From: Opitutaceae bacterium
GTDB lineage: Bacteria > Verrucomicrobiota > Verrucomicrobiia > Opitutales > Opitutaceae
Assembly: GCA_028691845.1 (NCBI GenBank)
Contig: JAQUYL010000017.1
Span: 1 to 64,000 of the forward strand
Direction: 5' to 3'
DNA length: 64,000 bases
The notes beneath the pieces are model-generated. The model made no database searches. It was not told the origin of the DNA and was given only the letters and a program-made list of their open reading frames with translations. This document shows positions 37,021-45,461 of this stretch, in pieces (within the stretch, counting starts at the first letter, position 1; the number at the start of each line of letters is the position of its first letter). The position numbers and the translations under genes were made by a program.

Positions 37021-38433
37021 CTATCCACCGGCAATGATGTGCCACGCTACCCGCATCATTTGAGGCAGGCTATAGATATTTATGGCGGTAATCAACAGCA
37101 CGCTGCCCCATCCGCTCGCCATTAAAAACCAGCCGTTCGCCCACCGCCCCATGATCTTGCGCGAGGAAGTGAGATGCAGCAAGGGGAACAGCGCAAAAGG
37201 CAGAAACAGGCAGAGGATGACTTGGCTGAGATTGACCAAATCTGTCACACTACTGTCGCCTCGAAAATTTATGATCAGGATTGCCGGCACCACCGCCATG
37301 GTCCGGGAGATCATCCGTCGGATCCACGGCCGGATGCGCCAGTTCATGAAGCCTTCCATTACAACCTGGCCGGCGAGCGTACCTGTGATCGTACTGCTTT
37401 GGCCGCTTGCGAGCAGCGCCACGGCGAACAGCGTGCTCGCCAGAGTGGTTCCGAGCAATGGAGCCAGTGTCAGATGGGCAATGCGAATCCAGTCGCTATC
37501 AGGACCGAATACGACCACTTCGCCTCCCGCCACGGTCACGCTTTCCTTGCCGTAAAAAACCATTGCAGCCAGCACCAGAATCGCCGCATTGACCACAAAG
37601 GCGACAAACAAGGCGACCACGGAATCGATGATGTTAAAGCGGATGGCACTGCGGATCGAATGCTCCCTGCGCTCGATGATCCTGGTCTGCACCAGCGCCG
37701 AATGCAGGTAGAGATTATGCGGCATGACCGTGGCACCAATGATGCCAACCGCCACTATGAGCATGCCAGCTTGATGCAGGCTGGGATGAATCAAGGCATG
37801 TCCCATCGCCATGAAGTCCGGCTGCGTCTGCGGAAGCACGAGAATCTCAATCCCATAGCAGATCCAGATGGTCGCTACAAAAACCGCCACCACCGCCTCG
37901 ATCATCCGCATCCCCATCCCCTGCAGGCTCAGCAAGAGCAGTACGTCCGCAGCGGTGATGATAATCGCCCACGACAGCGGAATATGGAATAACAGGTTGA
38001 GTGCCACCGCGCTGCCCAGTGATTCCGCCAGATCCGTCGCGCCAATTGCAATCTCCGTGACAATCCAGTTGGGCCAGCGGGTCCACTTCGGATAATGATC
38101 ACGACAACACTGCGCTAGATCCTTGCCAGTAACCACTCCGAGGCGCGCGGCGGTCACCTGAAGAATCACTGCCATGAAACTGGCCAGAGCGACAACCCAC
38201 AGCAGTCCATATTCGAACTGCGCACCTCCGGCCAGGTCCGTTCCCCAATTGCCGGGATCCATGTAGCCCACGCTCACAAGTATCGCTGGTCCGGCGAAGG
38301 CCCGCCATTGTCGGAAGAAACCGGCCTGCTGGTGAGGCACCGGCACGGTGCGGTGCATTCCGGCCAGGGAGGGATGGCTCGCAGAGGATCCGCGTGCTTC
38401 GGCCTGCCCGTCTTTGTCGTCCGGTCCGGCCAT
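37021..38433 (-). CDS. mntH: Nramp-family divalent metal transporter
   Basis: The 470-residue protein shows the Nramp metal-binding motif in helix 1, VGYMDPGNWGTDLAGG, and the helix 6 motif MPHNLYLHSALVQTR, with about eleven membrane segments. MntH imports Mn2+ (and Fe2+) with protons. The N-terminal 45 residues are hydrophilic and His/Ser/Pro-containing. I use ATG 38433; GTG 38442 is possible. The universal stress gene follows 30 bp downstream. No Mn riboswitch or MntR box could be recognised upstream. Confidence 0.93.
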   Translation of the reverse strand: MAGPDDKDGQAEARGSSASHPSLAGMHRTVPVPHQQAGFFRQWRAFAGPAILVSVGYMDPGNWGTDLAGGAQFEYGLLWVVALASFMAVILQVTAARLGVVTGKDLAQCCRDHYPKWTRWPNWIVTEIAIGATDLAESLGSAVALNLLFHIPLSWAIIITAADVLLLLSLQGMGMRMIEAVVAVFVATIWICYGIEILVLPQTQPDFMAMGHALIHPSLHQAGMLIVAVGIIGATVMPHNLYLHSALVQTRIIERREHSIRSAIRFNIIDSVVALFVAFVVNAAILVLAAMVFYGKESVTVAGGEVVVFGPDSDWIRIAHLTLAPLLGTTLASTLFAVALLASGQSSTITGTLAGQVVMEGFMNWRIRPWIRRMISRTMAVVPAILIINFRGDSSVTDLVNLSQVILCLFLPFALFPLLHLTSSRKIMGRWANGWFLMASGWGSVLLITAINIYSLPQMMRVAWHIIAGG

Positions 38434-38442
38434 CGGATTCAC

Positions 38443-38857
38443 CCCAATGTCTGCTTCAGCGCAATAGCAGCCCGCTGCAGGAGACCTGTGATTCCCGCCG
38501 AAATCGTCCGACGGGGAAGGCCTGGTGTCTCCGATTGAGCGCGGAACTCACGTCTACCGTCCGGTAGCGATGCCATGGCTTTGAGCGGTAATCAGGAAGA
38601 ATGATCTTTCAACAAATTATTCATGCCTCGGCTTATATCGCATCCGCTGGCAAATGCGCCGACGGTGGTTTCCAGCTTAACCATTGCCCCTCACCGTCAC
38701 GGATTGTCCATCCATCCGCAGTAGATCATGGGTCACAGCCTGATCGCCTGGTGGAAGGGTTCTCCAGGCACAATCATGGTCCGCTGATCAAGCCAGCGCG
38801 GTATGCCAGGCGCGGTTCCCTTGCCGGAATTCCCCGCGACCTGATCGTGGCATGCCC
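38443..38857. other. 415-bp gap upstream of mntH with a hairpin-forming element
   Basis: No coding frame is convincing here. A perfect inverted repeat, GACGGTG (38661-38667) and CACCGTC (38692-38698), encloses a smaller GGTT/AACC pairing. On the mntH strand the enclosed text is AGGGGCAATGGTTAAGCTGG. This could be a structured 5' leader of mntH or a hairpin after the MFS gene; it matches no riboswitch I know. Confidence 0.35.
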
Positions 38858-40162
38858 CTACTTGATCCGACAACGATCATGCGCCCATACCCCCCGCCCA
38901 AGCATCAATACGCCAGCCCCCAGCACCGCTGTGAACAAAAAATAGTTGCCTCCCTGATGCAAGCCGAGCGCGGTAATGAGGGCCGGCGAGAATCCCGCGA
39001 GGATCCGTCCGAGATTATAGGCCGTGCCGGAGAACATCGTGCGGTATTGTCCGAATACCTCGTTGAAGTAGGCGCCCATGAGGCCGAGGGGTATTCCATT
39101 CAGCAACGGCAGTCCCAAGGCAAAAGCCAGTTTCCGATCCGGCCAGGTGCTCGCCCATGCGAAGAGCGACAATACGGTCAACGCCACGGCGTAGATGCTC
39201 AGGGCGCGCGTCACTCCAAATCGTCTCACGATCCAGGCGCCGAACAACATGCCCGGAGCCACGTTGAACCAGAAAAACATCGTGTAGAGGGTCCCCTGGG
39301 GCAGGTCCTTCGCGAAAAACACGTTTATGGTGCCGCTCGCAATGGTCAGGCTGGCAATGCCGAAGCACAAACCAAACGGCACCGCATTCGCCCGCAGCGC
39401 GGCCCAGGTCGCCCGGGCGCCGCGGTGGTTTTGACCCGGCAAAACAACTTCCGGCAGATCTCCCCCGGGTGCCTTGCCCGCCCCCTCGCCCGCCAGCACC
39501 CGCCAGCGGATAAGCGAAAGCACTGCCACGGGCACAATCGATGCCGCAAACAGCCAGCGCCACCCCCATGCCGGCAACAGATACCTGGCCGCCAAAGCCG
39601 CAAGCAGTCCGCCCAGGATCGAAAACTGCAGCAGGGCGGAAAACCGGTAGCGCGTCACCCGATCGACCCGTTCCGCAAGATAGGTGTGGCTGATCCCCCA
39701 CTCCGCGCCCAGCGCCAGTGATGCCAGCAGACGGAACGCCACCAAGCTGCCGAAATCCCACGCCAAGCTCAGGCCGGCAATGCCCACGGCATAAACCACA
39801 AAAACCGTCAGCATCATTCTCCCCCGGCCGAATAAATCTGCCAGCCACCCAAAGAGCAACGAACCGGCGCCGACCCCGGCCAGACCTGCAAACTGCGCCA
39901 GATTGCTTTGTGCGTCGGTCAGCGCAAAGTGTGCGGCAAGCCCCTTCTCCAGATAGACGAACAGGTACAGATCATAGTAATCGAAGAACAGGCCGATGAA
40001 TGCCGTCCAATAAATCTTCGCTCGCGAGGTCGCCCTGGTTTCTGACACGGGCTCAGCGATGACAGGAACTTCGCCGGCACTCCAGCCAACTCTCCCGTCC
40101 ACGCCACTACAGTGTTTGACCTTTTTGTCGCAGCACTTGGCTTTGCTGCAACTTTCCATCAT
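38858..40162 (-). CDS. MFS transporter with cysteine-rich N-terminus
   Basis: The 434-residue carrier has about twelve membrane helices and the MFS loop 2-3 motif LFGWLADLFGRGRMM (motif A). It resembles the sugar/metabolite:H+ symporter group (DYYDLYLFVYL in the first helix). The substrate is not known. The first 20 residues contain four cysteines (C5, C10, C11, C18) among lysines, unlike normal MFS proteins, and are followed by a hydrophilic region of about 30 residues before helix 1. The start could instead be further in, which would remove the cysteine segment. It is divergent from the nitroreductase gene, with 23 bp between starts. Confidence 0.85.
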   Translation of the reverse strand: MMESCSKAKCCDKKVKHCSGVDGRVGWSAGEVPVIAEPVSETRATSRAKIYWTAFIGLFFDYYDLYLFVYLEKGLAAHFALTDAQSNLAQFAGLAGVGAGSLLFGWLADLFGRGRMMLTVFVVYAVGIAGLSLAWDFGSLVAFRLLASLALGAEWGISHTYLAERVDRVTRYRFSALLQFSILGGLLAALAARYLLPAWGWRWLFAASIVPVAVLSLIRWRVLAGEGAGKAPGGDLPEVVLPGQNHRGARATWAALRANAVPFGLCFGIASLTIASGTINVFFAKDLPQGTLYTMFFWFNVAPGMLFGAWIVRRFGVTRALSIYAVALTVLSLFAWASTWPDRKLAFALGLPLLNGIPLGLMGAYFNEVFGQYRTMFSGTAYNLGRILAGFSPALITALGLHQGGNYFLFTAVLGAGVLMLGRGVWAHDRCRIK

Positions 40163-40185
40163 AGTGGGATCGTTTTATTAAGAAC

Positions 40186-40779
40186 ATGAGTCTTGACCCT
40201 GAATCCGACAGTATCTCGCCCAGGGGGCCAACGGGCTTGTCTGTGCAGGATGCCATTGCGCGACGGGTGAGTTGCCGCGCCTATCTACCCAAACCAGTGT
40301 CCGAACCGCACGTGACCCGGATACTGGAAGCGGCCCGGCTCGCGCCGTCGGCCTGCAACGTGCAACCATGGCGGTTTGCCGTAGTACGCGACCCCGGTTT
40401 GCGCCGGCGGGTCGTGGAGGAGGGGTTCCTGCCGGGCATCAAGATGACGTGGGCAATCGACGCCCCCGTTCACGTCGTCATCGGCATGGAGCGTTCTTTC
40501 GTGACGCACCGGCTCGCGGCCTCGGTTTCAGGGGTGGATTATCCTTGGGTGGACATTGGCATTGCGGGGGAACACCTGGTGCTGGCGGCTACGGAACTCG
40601 GATTGGGTACCTGCTGGATCGGTTGGATCCAACCGCGGGTTGTAGCCAAGATCGTTGGGTGGCCGGCAGCCGTGAAGCCTGTGATCGTCATTACCGTGGG
40701 ATACCCGCGCGATCCCGCTGCCGGCATTCCTCCAGTCTTCCGACGTAAACCCCTGGCTGAACTGGTGCGGTGGTTATGA
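40186..40779 (+). CDS. nitroreductase-family FMN oxidoreductase
   Basis: The 197-residue product fits the nitroreductase fold. AIARRVSCRAYLPKPV is the N-terminal FMN-binding block with its Arg/Ser residues. APSACNVQPWRFAVVRDP follows (about 57-74), then a C-terminal GLGTCWIGWI and a final FRRKPL. Such enzymes reduce nitro groups, quinones or flavins, or dehalogenate. Substrate unknown. It is divergent from the MFS gene, and the two may share a control region of only about 23 bp. Confidence 0.9.
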   Translation: MSLDPESDSISPRGPTGLSVQDAIARRVSCRAYLPKPVSEPHVTRILEAARLAPSACNVQPWRFAVVRDPGLRRRVVEEGFLPGIKMTWAIDAPVHVVIGMERSFVTHRLAASVSGVDYPWVDIGIAGEHLVLAATELGLGTCWIGWIQPRVVAKIVGWPAAVKPVIVITVGYPRDPAAGIPPVFRRKPLAELVRWL

Positions 40780-41012
40780 GAAATCACACGTGACATGAGG
40801 GCAAATTGCCGGCCGATTTGTCTATCCTGTCCGTGTCCACCGGTTGGCTAACCGCGCATCTGACCAGCGGCGATGTCACGTCTTTGCGCTTCCCCCAAGA
40901 TTCACATCAATAATCCGCGGCCGCGATCCAAGACAAGGTCACCAGGTAATACGGCCGTTTCAACCGGGCATGGAGCGTTTTACATGGGATATAAGGCAGA
41001 CGAAAGCGTCAT
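40780..41012 (+). other. possible structured 5' leader or small RNA before purA
   Basis: No protein is convincing in this stretch. It ends in a GACG-AAAG-CGTC tetraloop-like hairpin (40999-41010), immediately followed by the intrinsic terminator at 41013-41037, 74 bp before the purA start. That layout fits either a small RNA or an attenuated leader. I could not match it to a known riboswitch. Confidence 0.35.
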
Positions 41013-41037
41013 AGCCACCCTGAGCGGTGGCTTTTTG
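41013..41037 (+). terminator. rho-independent terminator upstream of purA
   Basis: AGCCACC (41013-41019) pairs perfectly with GGTGGCT (41026-41032) across a six-base loop and is followed by TTTTT (41032-41036). It lies 233 bp after the nitroreductase stop and 74 bp before purA. Confidence 0.82.
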
Positions 41038-41110
41038 ATTGCAGTCCCTCCCCTCCTGCCGTTTGTGCTTTCCGGCAACCGGGGAATTCTCTCTGGCTGC
41101 CGCGCAACGC

Positions 41111-42649
41111 ATGGCACTACCACCGTTCAGCAGTCAGTTGATCGCCGATATGGGCATCAGTTTCGGCGACGAAGGCAAGGGCCGCCTCATCCCCGAGGTG
41201 GTCGACGAGCTTGGCCGTTCGCCACACCCGGTCGCCATGGTCCTCAAGGTCAACGGTGGCGCCAATTCCGGCCACACTGCCGGCGGACTTAAGTTCAATC
41301 TGCTGCCAGCGGGTGTCGTCACGGAAGTGCCGCACCTAGGCATCGGCAGTGGCGTCGTCGCCGATCCGCGCAAATTCTGGTGGGAAATCCGGCCGAGCGA
41401 ACTGAAGGGCTACCCGATCGTGGCGCGGCTGCTGATTGACGAGCGCACGCTCGTATCCGACCTCACGCACCGCCTGCTCGACCTCGCGTGGGAGGATTAC
41501 CGCGTCAATGTCCTGCAGGAGGAGCCGCGTGGTTCCACCGGTCGCGGCATCACGCCCGCCTACCAGGAGGAAGTTGGGCAGTCGCCGATCTATTTTACCG
41601 ACTTCCGGGGCTCCCGTGAGGCCTACGCCAAAAAACTCGCCCAGCGCGCCGACCGCGCTCTGCGCACGATCCAGCACGTCTGCCGCGTGAGCGAAGCGTC
41701 CTGGTCCGGATTCTTCGACCGGCTGACGCTGGCGGAAACCCGTGCCAACCAGGAAAACATCGACCACGGCGTCTTCCCGAAGGAGGAGTTTGATTTTACT
41801 TCTTTCCGGGGTGCGACGCCTTTCACGCTCAATCTCGAGCGCCTGACGGAGGTGTACTGGCAGGCGGGACGCGCGCTGGCGCCCAACGTCGGCGAGGTGC
41901 GGGAACTTATCCGGCAAAACCTTGCCGCCGGCCGCTCCATCATCGGTGAGTTCGGCCAGGCCTACTGGCTCGACAAGCGCCATGGTTTCTCGCCCAACGT
42001 CACCGCTTCGCACACCTACGCGCCCGAATTCTTCAATTCGGTCGGCCTGCCCGTGCAACCCATTCATACCTTCGGTGTGGCCAAGGCCTACGACACCAAG
42101 GTGGGTACGCACACCTTCCTCACACAGATGGACGATGCCCACCCGCTCGCCCGGATACTCAAGACGCTCGAGTTCGGTACTTCCACCGGCCGGCAGCGCA
42201 TGGTCGGCTGGTTTGACGCCGTGGAGAAAGGCGACGCGCTCCGCTACGGCGGTTTTCAGGATGTGATGATCAACAAAATCGACGCGCTCACCCACTCCGG
42301 TGAGTGGCGCGGCGAACTCCAGATCTGCACGGCCTATCAGTCATCCGACGGACGCGTTTACCGGCATGTGCCGCGCGACGATGCGGTACGGCGCACGCTC
42401 AAGCCCGTCTACCAGTCACATCCCGGCTGGACCGAGGATCTTTCGCCGATACGTCATTTTGCCGACCTGCCGCGCAATGCGCAACGCTATGTAGCCGCCA
42501 TGATGCACAGCGTGTTCGATGTCGCCTACGAAGGCGGCCAGAGGCCCGCCACGCTGCCGAACCTACGCTATCTCGGCGTCGGCCCCGGGCACTCGCAAAT
42601 CATCAAGGACGTGCCCGCCTCGACCGACTTGCTTCGCCTGCTATCGTAG
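41111..42649 (+). CDS. purA: adenylosuccinate synthetase, divergent long form
   Basis: PurA joins IMP and aspartate with GTP in AMP synthesis. The 512-residue product has the GTP loop [13 protein letters not shown] (18-30), NSGHTAGG (52-59), [15 protein letters not shown] and [13 protein letters not shown]. Typical bacterial PurA is about 430 residues with GDEGKGKIVD. The extra 80 residues lie mostly in the middle and in the second half. All the main motif positions are recognisable though varied, so I call it PurA with moderate reservation. An in-frame start at 41039 overlaps the terminator and is rejected. It is convergent with the duplicated cassette. Confidence 0.85.
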   Translation: MALPPFSSQLIADMGISFGDEGKGRLIPEVVDELGRSPHPVAMVLKVNGGANSGHTAGGLKFNLLPAGVVTEVPHLGIGSGVVADPRKFWWEIRPSELKGYPIVARLLIDERTLVSDLTHRLLDLAWEDYRVNVLQEEPRGSTGRGITPAYQEEVGQSPIYFTDFRGSREAYAKKLAQRADRALRTIQHVCRVSEASWSGFFDRLTLAETRANQENIDHGVFPKEEFDFTSFRGATPFTLNLERLTEVYWQAGRALAPNVGEVRELIRQNLAAGRSIIGEFGQAYWLDKRHGFSPNVTASHTYAPEFFNSVGLPVQPIHTFGVAKAYDTKVGTHTFLTQMDDAHPLARILKTLEFGTSTGRQRMVGWFDAVEKGDALRYGGFQDVMINKIDALTHSGEWRGELQICTAYQSSDGRVYRHVPRDDAVRRTLKPVYQSHPGWTEDLSPIRHFADLPRNAQRYVAAMMHSVFDVAYEGGQRPATLPNLRYLGVGPGHSQIIKDVPASTDLLRLLS

Positions 42650-42691
42650 AAGATAGGTTTTTCGGCATCATCCCCCGCTCACAAAACGTGA

Positions 42692-42795
42692 CCTCACGGT
42701 CCGAGGTTCCAGAAGGCGCTGTCGCGATCGTTCTGCGGGTGGAAAAGATTCCGCTTCGGGTCGAACTCCACGTTCCGCGTGCCGTCGGGATTGAG
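42692..42795. repeat. 104-bp direct repeat, copy 1 (3' end of the small secreted-protein gene)
   Basis: By eye this matches 44120-44223 without a difference. It covers the last 33 codons and stop of the 338-residue protein. Identity ends abruptly after GGGATTGAG. Confidence 0.93.
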
Positions 42796-43710
42796 GTAAT
42801 AGCGAAAACTAATTCCCGGTAATCCGCCTTTACCGCGTGGCCCAAACTGAAACGGCCCATGGATTTTGCCATACCAAGCTTGGATTACCTTGCCCTTTGC
42901 ATCAACCACCGCACGCACCCGGAAATAGAAATTCCGCTCGTCCTTCGAGTCATCCACCCGTTCCAGCACCTTGTACGTCTTGTAGTCTACTCGCAGCACT
43001 GTTCGCCAAGTCCATCTGGGCGCGTAGTTTTCGGCGGGGGCCTCATACGGCATCCGCAACGTGCTGCCGTCTTGCTGTGGAAGATCGAGCGCTTGGATGC
43101 CGTTGCCGGGACCCGGGAAAGTGACCGTGAGTTCTCCGCTGTAGTTTTCCCGGTCGATGACTTCGCCGATGCCGTAAAACTGCATGTCGTCGACCTTTCC
43201 TTTGCCATAGGGAGCAACCCAGTCGCCGACCTCTAGATCGTAACCGACCGTTTGCCCTTTCGTGGGCACCTCGCCGATCACGTGTTTCGCGAACATCGGC
43301 GCTGGGTTCTTGATACGCTTCAGCACCACCGGCACCGTCGGATTCCATGGCTGCCAGCGACCGTTGGCGCGTTCCTTAAACAACGGCAGGTCAGGACGCG
43401 GTGCCCGCGTCTCGTAATAGCCCGGCTTCTCCGCATGAAAGGCGTATTCGTTGAACACCGAACGCCCAGTCACCACGGCTTCGCCAATTTGACCTGTCAG
43501 CAAATTGGCCTGCCCCGCATCGGGCTCCTTAAATCCCATCCGCCCCCAGCCACAACCCAGCTTGGCGCCTTCCACCGGTCGGCCTTCCTCGTCAATCACC
43601 CGGAAGGTCACCTGAAACGAAGCGCGCGGTCCCCAGACCTTGGTCAAATCGACCGCGCCCAGGCTCGCTGCCAGCAATATCCAGCCGAGATAGATCAATA
43701 ACCGTTTCAT
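42694..43710 (-). CDS. secreted protein of a duplicated cassette, copy B
   Basis: No family recognised with certainty. The 338 residues start with a signal peptide (MKRLLIYLGWILLAASLGA). A beta-sandwich of the carboxypeptidase-regulatory/Cna-B type follows (about 30-130; FRVIDEEGRPVEGAKLGCGW, EYAFHAEKPGYYETRAP). A middle region (134-305) is strongly different from copy A, and the end, from YYLNPDGTRN to DRDSAFWNLGP, is shared. The first 133 residues and last 33 are the same as in copy A at the DNA level. Its ATG overlaps the stop of an orphan hydrolase fragment (ATGA). By analogy with periplasmic immunity proteins it could neutralise the hydrolase-like partner, but that is a hypothesis. Confidence 0.8.
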   Translation of the reverse strand: MKRLLIYLGWILLAASLGAVDLTKVWGPRASFQVTFRVIDEEGRPVEGAKLGCGWGRMGFKEPDAGQANLLTGQIGEAVVTGRSVFNEYAFHAEKPGYYETRAPRPDLPLFKERANGRWQPWNPTVPVVLKRIKNPAPMFAKHVIGEVPTKGQTVGYDLEVGDWVAPYGKGKVDDMQFYGIGEVIDRENYSGELTVTFPGPGNGIQALDLPQQDGSTLRMPYEAPAENYAPRWTWRTVLRVDYKTYKVLERVDDSKDERNFYFRVRAVVDAKGKVIQAWYGKIHGPFQFGPRGKGGLPGISFRYYLNPDGTRNVEFDPKRNLFHPQNDRDSAFWNLGP

Positions 43711-44084
43711 TGTTTGAGTCCTCCAAGCGCGACGATCGTTTCCGGCAGTTTATGGGTGTAAAGGTAGGCGACCTCCCGCAGATCGCTGTGCAGCCATAGA
43801 TTACGCGTTGTGTCCGATCCCTGCCGCTCAGCCGGCCAGCCGGTCTGCAGACTGTTCAGATTGAAATTGCGCGGCGGTGCGTTCGGTGGCGTGAATGCTC
43901 CCACGGCATGTTGTCCCGTCGCCAGGCTCAACGCCGGGACCATGTGCGCCAGCAGTGTATCGCGATGCCGGGCAGCGAAGGTGGAACCGCTGGCGCCGTA
44001 GAGCGATCCCAGAGACTCGTGCAGGACCACATAGTCGCCGCTTCCGTCCGGCACCCAGCTCGCCACCTCGTGGTTATCGTCACC
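43311..44084. repeat. 774-bp direct repeat, copy 1
   Basis: Appears identical by eye to 44688-45461, at a constant offset of 1377 bp. It spans the last ~125 codons of the hydrolase gene and the first 133 codons of the small secreted protein. Identity breaks sharply at both ends. Confidence 0.93.
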
Positions 44085-44117
44085 GTTTTCAAAGAACAGC
44101 CCCACTTGCAAGTCGGC
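43707..44117 (-). pseudogene. orphan C-terminal fragment of the hydrolase-like protein
   Basis: About 136 codons match the end of the 1253-residue protein. They run from ADLQ and FFENGDDNHEVASWV to the terminal VALGGLKQ and stop, overlapping copy B by ATGA. The first dozen residues differ (VGLFFEN against AVPFFKP), so the fragment came from a diverged relative and was later homogenised. There is no ATG; a GTG at 44105 could allow a 132-residue product. It begins right after the stop of copy A. The hydrolase core and signal peptide are missing. Confidence 0.85.
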
Positions 44118-44119
44118 CG

Positions 44120-44223
44120 CCTCACGGTCCGAGGTTCCAGAAGGCGCTGTCGCGATCGTTCTGCGGGTGGAAAAGATTCCGCTTCGGGTCGAACTCCACG
44201 TTCCGCGTGCCGTCGGGATTGAG
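44120..44223. repeat. 104-bp direct repeat, copy 2
   Basis: Matches 42692-42795. It carries the shared last 33 codons and stop of the 321-residue small protein, adjoining the orphan hydrolase fragment. Confidence 0.93.
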
Positions 44224-45087
44224 ATAGTATGCCATGTCGAAGAAATCGCCGTAGATCTTGCCGTACCAAGCCTTGACCACGTTGCCTTGCGCATCGAGCT
44301 CCGTACGCACCCTGAAAAAGTAGCCCCCTTCGGGCTTGAATGTAGTTTGGTCACGCACATTCGGCCGGCGCGACTGGGTCAGTGTCAGGCTGGGGACGTA
44401 GCCATCCGCGGGAGCCTCGTAAGGTGACCGCAGCTTACTGCCACTTGTCTGGGAACCGGGACTGAAGCGCTGCAACCCATCAGCTGGATTCGAAAAACTT
44501 ACCTGTAACTCCCAATCGAAATCCTGACTCGCTCGCTGCTCCAATATGCCCACGAAGACCATGTCCGCTGTGTGTCCTTTCCCCTGTGGCTCCACCCAAT
44601 CACCGATCTCAAGATCGTAGCCGACAGTTTTGTTTAACACCGGCAAACTGGCCGACACTCGCCGCACATACATCGGCACCGGGTTCCTGATACGCTTCAG
44701 CACCACCGGCACCGTCGGATTCCATGGCTGCCAGCGACCGTTGGCGCGTTCCTTAAACAACGGCAGGTCAGGACGCGGTGCCCGCGTCTCGTAATAGCCC
44801 GGCTTCTCCGCATGAAAGGCGTATTCGTTGAACACCGAACGCCCAGTCACCACGGCTTCGCCAATTTGACCTGTCAGCAAATTGGCCTGCCCCGCATCGG
44901 GCTCCTTAAATCCCATCCGCCCCCAGCCACAACCCAGCTTGGCGCCTTCCACCGGTCGGCCTTCCTCGTCAATCACCCGGAAGGTCACCTGAAACGAAGC
45001 GCGCGGTCCCCAGACCTTGGTCAAATCGACCGCGCCCAGGCTCGCTGCCAGCAATATCCAGCCGAGATAGATCAATAACCGTTTCAT
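44122..45087 (-). CDS. secreted protein of a duplicated cassette, copy A
   Basis: The 321 residues have the same signal peptide and beta-sandwich start as copy B and the same last 33 residues. The middle (134-288) is different in sequence and 17 residues shorter. The two middles still share spaced blocks: TVGYDLE.GDWV, PYEAPA..Y and AWYGKI. They therefore share a fold but have diverged widely, in contrast to the identical flanks. The ATG overlaps the stop of the hydrolase gene by four bases (ATGA), so the pair is translationally coupled. A role as a partner or immunity protein of that gene is inferred from coupling only. Confidence 0.82.
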   Translation of the reverse strand: MKRLLIYLGWILLAASLGAVDLTKVWGPRASFQVTFRVIDEEGRPVEGAKLGCGWGRMGFKEPDAGQANLLTGQIGEAVVTGRSVFNEYAFHAEKPGYYETRAPRPDLPLFKERANGRWQPWNPTVPVVLKRIRNPVPMYVRRVSASLPVLNKTVGYDLEIGDWVEPQGKGHTADMVFVGILEQRASQDFDWELQVSFSNPADGLQRFSPGSQTSGSKLRSPYEAPADGYVPSLTLTQSRRPNVRDQTTFKPEGGYFFRVRTELDAQGNVVKAWYGKIYGDFFDMAYYLNPDGTRNVEFDPKRNLFHPQNDRDSAFWNLGP

Positions 45088-45461
45088 TGTTTGAGTCCTC
45101 CAAGCGCGACGATCGTTTCCGGCAGTTTATGGGTGTAAAGGTAGGCGACCTCCCGCAGATCGCTGTGCAGCCATAGATTACGCGTTGTGTCCGATCCCTG
45201 CCGCTCAGCCGGCCAGCCGGTCTGCAGACTGTTCAGATTGAAATTGCGCGGCGGTGCGTTCGGTGGCGTGAATGCTCCCACGGCATGTTGTCCCGTCGCC
45301 AGGCTCAACGCCGGGACCATGTGCGCCAGCAGTGTATCGCGATGCCGGGCAGCGAAGGTGGAACCGCTGGCGCCGTAGAGCGATCCCAGAGACTCGTGCA
45401 GGACCACATAGTCGCCGCTTCCGTCCGGCACCCAGCTCGCCACCTCGTGGTTATCGTCACC
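44688..45461. repeat. 774-bp direct repeat, copy 2
   Basis: Matches 43311-44084. It covers the end of the full-length hydrolase gene and the start of copy A. Confidence 0.93.

Noticed and set aside
40873..41292. 139-codon open frame before and into purA
   Set aside because: It runs through the intrinsic terminator and into purA in another frame; no family likeness.
44106..44360. Extension of the orphan hydrolase fragment to a 217-codon gene starting at 44360
   Set aside because: The first 80 codons are an out-of-frame reading of the end of copy A of the small gene, so they are not part of a real protein.
42692..45461. Repeat pair as an insertion sequence or assembly duplication
   Set aside because: No transposase, terminal inverted repeats or target duplication. 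An assembly duplicate would not have diverged cores between identical flanks.
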